Shown here: piece after piece, positions 1-6,068 of the stretch
Layout of the letters: every line of letters begins with the position of its first letter
How positions within the stretch are numbered: the stretch's first letter is position 1
From: RGEC01 sp964475595
GTDB lineage: Bacteria; Bacteroidota; Bacteroidia; NS11-12g; UBA955
Assembly: GCA_964475595.1 (NCBI GenBank)
Contig: CAYYXG010000038.1
Span: forward strand, 1-10,254
Length of the DNA stretch: 10,254 nucleotides
Direction: 5' to 3'
Program-made: the position numbers and the translations under genes
Notes under the pieces: model-generated
What the model was told of the DNA's origin: nothing
Seen by the model: the letters and a program-made list of their open reading frames with translations, nothing else
Database searches by the model: none

Positions 1-2723
1 GCTTTGGCCATAGATTCCAGACTGCGCCGATTTAATGCCCGCTGATTGACACGGCTGGTCAGATCAAACAAACTGCTGAACGGTCCATGGGTGTCGCGCT
101 CTACTAAAATTTCCTCCACGGCAGCTTCCCCCACATTTTTCAGCGCTCCCAGCCCAAATCGAATTTCACCCCTGGGTGTAACGGTGAACAGGGTTCGGCT
201 TTCATTGATATCCGGCCCCAGCACTTTCACCCCAATGCGATTGCACTCTTCCATATACTGGGTAATCTTCTTGATATCACCCATATTGCTTTTTAACACG
301 GCAGCCATAAACTGGGCCGGATAATTGGCCTTTAAATAAGCAGTTTTATAGGCAATGTCTGCATAGCAGGTACTGTGCGATTTGTTGAAGGCATAGGCCG
401 CAAATTCTTCCCAGTCGCTGTATATTTTTTCCAGTTTTTCCTGGGGATATCCTTTTGCAAGCGCCCCCTCCATGAACACCGACTTCAACTGGTCAATGAT
501 GGCCTTGTTCTTTTTACCCATGGCTTTGCGAAGCTCATCGGCCTTGCCTTTACTGAAATCTGCCAGCTTTTGGCTCAGCAGCATCACCTGCTCCTGGTAT
601 ACGGTAATTCCATAGGTTTCCTTCAGGTACTCCTCCATTTCGGGCAAATCATACTCCACCGGTTTACGTCCGTGTTTTCGGTCAATAAAATCGGGTATGT
701 ATTTGAGCGGACCCGGCCGATACAGGGCATTCATGGCAATCAGGTCACCGAACTGCGTGGGTTTTAAATCGCGCATGTATTTCTGCATTCCAGGACTTTC
801 AAACTGAAATATGGCTCCGGTTTCCCCACGTTGAAACAGCTCAAAGGTTTTGAGGTCATCCAAAGGAATTTGCTCCACATCAATTTCTACCCCCAGGGTT
901 TCTTTAATCAGCCGCACCGCATCCTTCATGATGGTGAGCGTGCTCAGCCCCAGAAAGTCCATTTTCAGCAATCCGGCTTTTTCTATCTGGTTTACATCAT
1001 ACTGCACCTGCATCCAGGGAGAATCTTTGCTGCGAGCCACCGGCACCACATCATCAATATCGCCGGGGGCAATAATAATACCGCAGGCATGCACACCGGT
1101 ACCGCGAACGGAACCCTCAAGTTTTTCGGCGTCTTTGAGTACCTGTGCTTCCGGTGTGTTGCTGTTGTAAATACTTTGCAGCTGCCGTATGTTATCACCG
1201 TCTTCTGGCCTCAGGTTGTTTTTTTCATCTTTCACCAACATTTCCGGCTGCTGATGCAATGCTCGCTCCAAATCGATGTTACCGGGCACCAGTTTGGCCA
1301 GATAATCCGTCTGAGGCAAAGGCAAATCCAGCACCCTGCCCACATCGCGGATGGCAGATTTAGCGGCCATGGTAGAATAGGTAATGATCTGGGCAATACG
1401 ACGCTCACCGTACTTTTTGGCCACATATTCTATCACTTTGTCCCTGCCGGTATCTTCAAAATCAATATCGACGTCGGGCATACTCACCCTTTCTGGATTG
1501 AGAAAACGTTCAAACAGCAAATCGTAGCGCACCGGATCCACGTTGGTGATACCCAGGCAATAAGCCACCAGACTACCCGCAGCCGATCCCCTGCCCGGAC
1601 CCACCCAAACATCCATCTGCCGGGCAGCAGTGGTAAAGTCCTGAACAATCAAGAAGTAGCCGGCAAACCCTGACTTGGTAATGGTTCCCAATTCAAATTC
1701 CAGTCGCTCGGTTATTTCAGATGGAATCATTTCACCATATCGCCTGCGGGCTCCCTCATATGACAAGTGTCTCAAATAATCGTTCTGGTCGCTAAACGGT
1801 TCCGGCAGTGCATAATTCGGCAATACGATGTCGCGGTCCAGTTTGGGCGGGGTGATGGTATCCAGCAATAAATTGGTATTATCTATCGCCTCGGGAATAT
1901 CGCTGAACAGCTGCAGCATTTCATCCGTAGACTTAAAAAAGAACTCATCGTTAGGGAAACCAAACCTGTAACCTTTGCCGCTTTCTTCGTCGGTGGCCTT
2001 GGGCTGGCTTTGCAATGACCCGGTATTTACGCACAGCAATATGTCATGAGCATTGGCATCCCTTTTGTCGGTGTAATGACTGTCATTGGTAGCAATAATC
2101 GGCACATTGTATTTGCGGGCAAACCGAATCAGTGTCTGATTAATATCCTCTTGAGAAATGCCTGTTCCATCCAGATTTTTCAGGTGGTGACGCTGTAACT
2201 CCACATAATAATTTTCCCCAAAAATGTCCAGCCACTCCTGAAATACGGCTTCTGCTGCTTCCTCACCCTTCCATAAAATGGTTTGTGGGACTTCCGCACC
2301 AATACAGCAACTTGTGGCAATCAGACCTTCTTTGTATTGCTTTAAGAGCGACTTATCAATGCGGGGATATTTGCTGTACATCCCTTCCAGATAGCCCAAA
2401 GAACAAAGTTTTGCCAGATTGGAATATCCTTGCTGATTTTTGGCAAGTATGAGCTGGTGATAGCGTTTGTCTTTGGTTCCCTGCCCAAAGGATTTTTGGA
2501 AACGGTCTTCCACCAGATAAAATTCACAACCAATCACAGGAATCAAGCCCTCCTTGGTTACCGCCTGATAAAACTCAAATGCCCCAAACATATTGCCGTG
2601 GTCGGTAATGGCGATGGCAGGCATTCCATCCGCTTTGGCCTTTTTTACGAGACTTTTAATGGGGGCAGCACCATCCAGCAGGGAATATTGGGTGTGAACG
2701 TGTAAATGAGAAAACTGAGGCAT
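1..2723 (-). CDS. dnaE: DNA polymerase III alpha subunit (replicative polymerase), 5' part only
   Basis: This is the catalytic subunit of the replicative DNA polymerase. 907 complete codons are visible, and the C-terminal end (OB fold, tau-binding region) lies beyond the left edge. The ATG at 2723 is followed at once by the PHP-domain motif HLHVHT (residues 6-11). PHP metal-ligand candidates continue at D17, H42 (DHGN), E67, H89, C139/C140, D214 and H216 (NDSHY). The polymerase core has GPGRGSAAGS upstream of MPDVDIDF, where D417 and D419 match the catalytic pair D401/D403 of E. coli DnaE. D660 in FGDLIAMNALYRPGPL matches the third catalytic aspartate, D555. The visible part ends in the helix-hairpin-helix region (GLGALKNVGE, then LNRRSLESMAKA). 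I see no frameshift or intein. It is divergent from the formate dehydrogenase beta gene, with a 173-base gap. The family call is very sure; the full length is unknown. Confidence 0.97.
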   Translation of the reverse strand, partial: MPQFSHLHVHTQYSLLDGAAPIKSLVKKAKADGMPAIAITDHGNMFGAFEFYQAVTKEGLIPVIGCEFYLVEDRFQKSFGQGTKDKRYHQLILAKNQQGYSNLAKLCSLGYLEGMYSKYPRIDKSLLKQYKEGLIATSCCIGAEVPQTILWKGEEAAEAVFQEWLDIFGENYYVELQRHHLKNLDGTGISQEDINQTLIRFARKYNVPIIATNDSHYTDKRDANAHDILLCVNTGSLQSQPKATDEESGKGYRFGFPNDEFFFKSTDEMLQLFSDIPEAIDNTNLLLDTITPPKLDRDIVLPNYALPEPFSDQNDYLRHLSYEGARRRYGEMIPSEITERLEFELGTITKSGFAGYFLIVQDFTTAARQMDVWVGPGRGSAAGSLVAYCLGITNVDPVRYDLLFERFLNPERVSMPDVDIDFEDTGRDKVIEYVAKKYGERRIAQIITYSTMAAKSAIRDVGRVLDLPLPQTDYLAKLVPGNIDLERALHQQPEMLVKDEKNNLRPEDGDNIRQLQSIYNSNTPEAQVLKDAEKLEGSVRGTGVHACGIIIAPGDIDDVVPVARSKDSPWMQVQYDVNQIEKAGLLKMDFLGLSTLTIMKDAVRLIKETLGVEIDVEQIPLDDLKTFELFQRGETGAIFQFESPGMQKYMRDLKPTQFGDLIAMNALYRPGPLKYIPDFIDRKHGRKPVEYDLPEMEEYLKETYGITVYQEQVMLLSQKLADFSKGKADELRKAMGKKNKAIIDQLKSVFMEGALAKGYPQEKLEKIYSDWEEFAAYAFNKSHSTCYADIAYKTAYLKANYPAQFMAAVLKSNMGDIKKITQYMEECNRIGVKVLGPDINESRTLFTVTPRGEIRFGLGALKNVGEAAVEEILVERDTHGPFSSLFDLTSRVNQRALNRRSLESMAK

Positions 2724-2808
2724 AAAATAGGAATTGCGGGAACTTTCGAAATTACAAAACCCCTACAGAAAAATTATGGGTGTGGAGAACTTGAGAATTA
2801 AATGCAAA

Positions 2809-2829
2809 AATCCTCACCGGTAAAGGATT
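2809..2829. promoter_or_regulatory. Small inverted repeat in the dnaE-fdhB divergent region, possible operator
   Basis: AATCCT (2809-2814) and AGGATT (2824-2829) are perfect 6-base inverted repeats around a 9-base spacer that contains the palindrome ACCGGT. It lies between two divergent start codons, where an operator or an early leader hairpin of the dnaE transcript would sit. It matches no regulator site I can name. A chance occurrence is possible in a region this AT-rich. Confidence 0.25.
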
Positions 2830-2882
2830 ACAGTAAAATATACACGCACTAAATTCCATTTTATTTTTCAAACGGCTTTAAT

Positions 2883-2890
2883 TACTTTTG
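2883..2890 (+). promoter_or_regulatory. Bacteroidota-type -7 promoter box for fdhB
   Basis: TACTTTTG is an exact match to the Bacteroidota -7 consensus TAnnTTTG. It ends only six bases before the ATG at 2897, so transcription would begin at or very near the start codon and give a leaderless or nearly leaderless mRNA. No TTG lies at the expected -33 distance, only T-rich sequence, so the promoter is incomplete by consensus. The rest of 2724-2882 shows one small inverted repeat and no convincing promoter for dnaE. Confidence 0.4.
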
Positions 2891-2896
2891 AGGCGC

Positions 2897-4549
2897 ATGG
2901 GCAAGAATATTAGCGAACTTTCAGGCCGTAAGGGCCTAGAAGAAAACCTCTTTGAACAAATCGGACGAATCACCAAAGAATCGGATGCAGACCGTTCAGA
3001 AAGATTGGAGAAATTGGCCGACGAGTTCCTGATTGGAAAAGCCAATGTATATGGTGCCGCCAGCTTTTATGATTTCACCCGCGAGGAAAATAAAGGTAAA
3101 GAAATTTATGTATGCAATGGCAGTGCTTGTCTTACTGCCGGAACCCAAAACGCTTTGCAGGCCACCATTGAAGCAAAGTGCGGAAAAGACAAAACCGGTG
3201 AAATGGTGTGCCTGGGCCGTTGCCATGAAAACAATGCATTTCACTACAATAACCGCAATTATTCCGGTTCTGATATACAACACCTGGATGACATCATGGC
3301 AGGCACCTATCAAACCCAAGAAAAATACCATGTAGGCGCCACCGGAAATCCTATGCTCACACTACCTTACGGCGATATTGAGAACTATTACGGGATTTGG
3401 AAAACCGCCTTAAAATCCGACAAGGAAGTTCTTCTGCATGAAATAAGGGAAAGTAATGTCCGCGGACGCGGCGGGGCAGGTTTTCCCATGGCATTCAAAC
3501 TGGAAAGTTGTAAAAACACACCCGGCGACACCAAATTCATTGTTTGCAACGCAGATGAAGGCGATCCCGGGGCTTTCAGCGACCGATATTTACTGGAAGA
3601 ACGCCCGCACAGCGTGCTTATGGGAATGTTGATTGCCGGCTACATTATGGGTGCCTCATGGGGAGTCCTCTACATCCGTGGTGAATACCCCGAAGCCGTA
3701 GAAATCTGTGAAACCGAAATACAAAAGTTGCATGCAGCGGGCTATATCGGCAAAAACATCATGGGCAGCGGATTTGACTTTGAATTCAAAGTAATTAAAG
3801 CACAAGGTGCTTATATCTGCGGAGAAGAAACCGCCTTGCTCAGTTCTATTGAAGGACAAAGACCTGAAGTGCGGGTAAGGCCACCCTATCCCACACAGCA
3901 TGGGCTTTTCAATAAACCCACTGTGGTAAACAATGTGGAAACGTTGGCCTGCCTGCCATGGATTATTGACAACGGCGGTAAGGCATTCGCTGCCATAGGC
4001 CGTGGTAAAAGCACCGGCACCAAGTTGATTTCGCTGGATGGACATTTCAACCGCCCGGGTTTGTATGAAGCCGATATGGGCACACCCCTTAGAACTGTTA
4101 TAGATGAACTTGGACAAGGATTCCGTGTTCCTGTAAAAGCCATGCATATTGGCGGTCCATTAGGCGGACTGGTTCCCATTAGCAAAATTGATGACCTCAC
4201 CCTGGATTTTGAGAGCTTCAATCAAGGTGGTTTTCTGCTGGGACATGCTTCGGTGGTGTGCATTCCGGAAGGCTTCCCTTTGGCAAAATATATCGAGCAC
4301 TTATTTGAATTTACCGCCCATGAAAGCTGCGGTAAATGTTTCCCCTGCAGGCTTGGCAGCACACGCGGAAAAGAAATGTTTCAAAAAGCGTTAAACGAAA
4401 ACTACAAAATTGACCGCACCCTGCTCAACGATTTGCTGGACACCCTGGAAACAGGAAGTCTGTGCGCCCTGGGCGGTGGTTTGCCCCTGCCAGTAAAAAA
4501 TGCCCTGCAGTATTTCGAGGAAGAGTTGAGTCCTTACCTCAAATCCTGA
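2897..4549 (+). CDS. fdhB: NAD+-dependent formate dehydrogenase beta subunit (NuoE-NuoF fusion)
   Basis: This is the diaphorase subunit of a soluble molybdopterin formate dehydrogenase. It takes electrons from the alpha subunit and reduces NAD+ through FMN. Numbering is from the ATG at 2897 (550 aa). Residues about 1-130 form a NuoE-like thioredoxin-fold [2Fe-2S] domain with all four cysteines: C73-x4-C78 and C105-x3-C109. Residues about 145-550 are NuoF-like. GRGGAGFP (190-197) and CNADEGDPGAF (217-227) belong to the FMN/NADH site. C478-x2-C481-x2-C484 plus C523 ligate the [4Fe-4S] cluster equivalent to N3. A TTG at 2888 would add three residues, but it overlaps the -7 box, so ATG is preferred. 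Complex I is unlikely because NuoE and NuoF are fused and the matching formate dehydrogenase alpha gene lies 1.5 kb downstream on the same strand. The fusion and its size resemble Fdh1B of Methylorubrum extorquens. HoxF/HndC-type hydrogenase diaphorases are the main alternative, and the nearby alpha subunit argues against them. Confidence 0.9.
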   Translation: MGKNISELSGRKGLEENLFEQIGRITKESDADRSERLEKLADEFLIGKANVYGAASFYDFTREENKGKEIYVCNGSACLTAGTQNALQATIEAKCGKDKTGEMVCLGRCHENNAFHYNNRNYSGSDIQHLDDIMAGTYQTQEKYHVGATGNPMLTLPYGDIENYYGIWKTALKSDKEVLLHEIRESNVRGRGGAGFPMAFKLESCKNTPGDTKFIVCNADEGDPGAFSDRYLLEERPHSVLMGMLIAGYIMGASWGVLYIRGEYPEAVEICETEIQKLHAAGYIGKNIMGSGFDFEFKVIKAQGAYICGEETALLSSIEGQRPEVRVRPPYPTQHGLFNKPTVVNNVETLACLPWIIDNGGKAFAAIGRGKSTGTKLISLDGHFNRPGLYEADMGTPLRTVIDELGQGFRVPVKAMHIGGPLGGLVPISKIDDLTLDFESFNQGGFLLGHASVVCIPEGFPLAKYIEHLFEFTAHESCGKCFPCRLGSTRGKEMFQKALNENYKIDRTLLNDLLDTLETGSLCALGGGLPLPVKNALQYFEEELSPYLKS

Positions 4550-4555
4550 TTACAG

Positions 4556-4591
4556 ATAATCTCAGAAAATAAAATGATAACCCTGAGTTAT
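4556..4591 (+). terminator. Hairpin directly after fdhB
   Basis: Seven bases after the fdhB stop codon, ATAA (4556-4559) and CTCAG (4561-4565) pair with CTGAG (4583-4587) and TTAT (4588-4591). This gives a nine-pair stem with one bulged T and a 17-base AT-rich loop. No clean T-run follows, so it may protect the 3' end of the mRNA rather than terminate transcription. Confidence 0.3.
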
Positions 4592-4601
4592 TTAGTACTT
4601 C

Positions 4602-4660
4602 TTATTGAGTAATTTCACTCAACGCATTGAGTATTTTTGCATTTACTTGTTATTCAATAA
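4602..4660. terminator. Nested and alternative hairpins between convergent genes, likely terminator
   Basis: The inner stem is ACTCAA (4617-4622), loop CGCA, TTGAGT (4627-4632), followed by ATTTTT (4633-4638). This fits an intrinsic terminator for plus-strand transcription from fdhB. A second TTGAGT (4605-4610) can pair with the same ACTCAA across a six-base loop, so the two hairpins exclude each other. An outer stem of 11 pairs with one G-T wobble joins 4602-4612 to 4650-4660 and encloses the inner hairpin. The structure lies 14 bases beyond the helicase stop codon and could serve both strands, although no T-run follows it on the minus strand. Confidence 0.5.
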
Positions 4661-4673
4661 TTTATAAGGATAT

Positions 4674-5897
4674 TTAAGACTTTTTCTTTCTGAAAAAGTG
4701 TGACTTGCCTCGTGAATTGGGCTTGCCGGTCTTTTTTGAATGTGAATGCCCCTGAATCGCCACAGACGCCTCAGTAATACCTGCAGGATTGGCCATTTTT
4801 GTCACCTCCATGCCCATCAATTCCTCAATCCGTTTGAATTTCCGAAATTCCTCCCCACTCACAAACGTGTACGCCTCACCCTTACTCTCAGCCCGCGCAG
4901 TTCTCCCGATTCGGTGAATGTAATCTTCGGCATCGCCGGGTACATCGTAGTTAATCACCATACCGATATCTTCAATGTCAATACCGCGGGAAAGCACATC
5001 CGTTGCCACCAGTACGGGCAACCTGCGGCTGCGAAAAGCCCTGAGGACTTCCTCTCTTTCTTTTTGTTCCAGATCGGAAGAAATGCTTTTGGCATTAACA
5101 CCGGCTTTTTGCAAATCACGCTCCAGCTGCCGTGCCTTGGATTTGGTTCCTGTGAAAATAATGACTGAAGGCAAATTCTTTTCCTTTAGCAGCCATACAG
5201 CTACAGAATTCTTGTCTTTATCATGCACCCGAAACACGCCCTGAAAAACCCGTTCGGCAGGCTTGGAAACTGCGATGCTGATCTCTTTGGGCTCGTGCAA
5301 CAATTTGGCAGCAAATTGCCTGATTTTGGGTGGCATGGTGGCCGAAAACATCAAGGTCTGACGCTTTTTGGGTGCCTGATTGATAATTTTAAGTATATCC
5401 TCCACAAAGCCCATATCCAGCATGCGGTCTGCTTCGTCTAGAATCAAATGGCGTAAGTTCTCCAGCTTTAGGTTGCCCATATTCAGGTGGGCAATCAATC
5501 TTCCGGGCGTTCCAATCACCACATTGGCACCGTGCAACAGGGCCTTTTTTTCCTGTTCAAAACTGATACCGTCAGTGCCTCCGTACACTACCTGTGAGGT
5601 AATGTTCGTATGATAGCAAAACCCTTGCAGGGCCTGGTAAATCTGCAACGCAAGCTCGCGGGTGGGAACAATCACAAGGGTATCGGTAGCGGCAATGGGG
5701 TCCCAAACCATTTTATTTAGCACCGGCAACAGAAATGCTGCTGTTTTGCCGGTTCCTGTCTGGGCACAACCAATCAGATCACTTCCGTCTAAAATAATGG
5801 GGATGGCCAGTTCCTGAATGGGTGTGGGTATTTCGAAACCCATATCATCCAACCCATCCTGAATTTCGTATTCAAATAAAAAATCGTGAAAATGCAA
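4674..5897 (-). CDS. rhlE: DEAD-box ATP-dependent RNA helicase, RhlE-like
   Basis: This is a cytoplasmic ATP-dependent RNA helicase, of a family involved in ribosome assembly, RNA turnover and cold adaptation. With the TTG start at 5897 it has 407 residues. All core motifs are present in order: the aromatic upstream of the Q motif and Q28 in PTPIQ, AQTGTGKT (45-52), PTREL (78-82), TPGRL (130-134), DEAD (154-157), SAT (185-187), TDVLSRGID (299-307) and HRIGRTAR (328-335). The tail is short and basic (KKTGKPNSRGK and FFRKKKS), as in RhlE-type proteins, and would bind RNA. No in-frame ATG precedes M19, which lies inside the Q-motif region and would remove the conserved aromatic. The start must therefore be TTG at 5897 or TTG at 5915. 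I prefer 5897 because the protein then begins M-H-F-H-D-F, like other RhlE proteins, and AGGAAG lies nine bases upstream. It sits on the opposite strand between the two formate dehydrogenase subunit genes. Confidence 0.95.
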   Translation of the reverse strand: MHFHDFLFEYEIQDGLDDMGFEIPTPIQELAIPIILDGSDLIGCAQTGTGKTAAFLLPVLNKMVWDPIAATDTLVIVPTRELALQIYQALQGFCYHTNITSQVVYGGTDGISFEQEKKALLHGANVVIGTPGRLIAHLNMGNLKLENLRHLILDEADRMLDMGFVEDILKIINQAPKKRQTLMFSATMPPKIRQFAAKLLHEPKEISIAVSKPAERVFQGVFRVHDKDKNSVAVWLLKEKNLPSVIIFTGTKSKARQLERDLQKAGVNAKSISSDLEQKEREEVLRAFRSRRLPVLVATDVLSRGIDIEDIGMVINYDVPGDAEDYIHRIGRTARAESKGEAYTFVSGEEFRKFKRIEELMGMEVTKMANPAGITEASVAIQGHSHSKKTGKPNSRGKSHFFRKKKS

Positions 5898-5906
5898 AGT
5901 AAGAAT

Positions 5907-5913
5907 CTTCCTC
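5907..5913 (-). promoter_or_regulatory. Shine-Dalgarno-like site that supports the TTG start of rhlE
   Basis: GAGGAAG on the minus strand ends nine bases before the TTG at 5897. It overlaps the alternative TTG at 5915, so the two cannot both work as drawn. Shine-Dalgarno sites are uncommon in Bacteroidota, so this is moderate evidence only. Confidence 0.4.
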
Positions 5914-5985
5914 AAAGATAGATAAAATAAAGCAAAATATGCGTTTTACCTGCCTTAAAAATCAGGACGAATGCCTGTGACCGCA

Positions 5986-5993
5986 CAAACCTA
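5986..5993 (-). promoter_or_regulatory. -7 promoter box for the helicase gene
   Basis: On the minus strand this reads TAGGTTTG, an exact match to TAnnTTTG. Transcription would start near 5980 and leave a 5' leader of roughly 80 bases before the helicase start. No TTG is present at the -33 distance, so only half the consensus is met. Confidence 0.35.
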
Positions 5994-6017
5994 TAGACAC
6001 TTTCCTTGATGTGTGAA

Positions 6018-6047
6018 TTGCTGTTTAATCCATTTTGCCTAAATTGC
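6018..6047 (+). promoter_or_regulatory. Candidate promoter for fdhA
   Basis: TTG (6018-6020) is followed after exactly 19 bases by TAAATTGC (6040-6047), a partial match to TAnnTTTG. The start site would fall near 6052, giving a leader of about 17 bases before the ATG at 6069. fdhA needs a promoter of its own here because the gene upstream is on the opposite strand. Confidence 0.3.
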
Positions 6048-6068
6048 ACTTGTTAACGCTATTCAGCC

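Noticed and set aside
831..1673. A 280-codon open frame on the plus strand
   Set aside because: It is antisense to dnaE, whose reading frame is intact with catalytic motifs throughout. The plus-strand translation is rich in His/Phe/Gln and has no recognisable domain.
4674..5897. The helicase as part of a defence system or as a formate dehydrogenase maturation factor
   Set aside because: It has the plain RhlE core with a short basic tail and no nuclease or other effector domain. Its position alone does not support either role.
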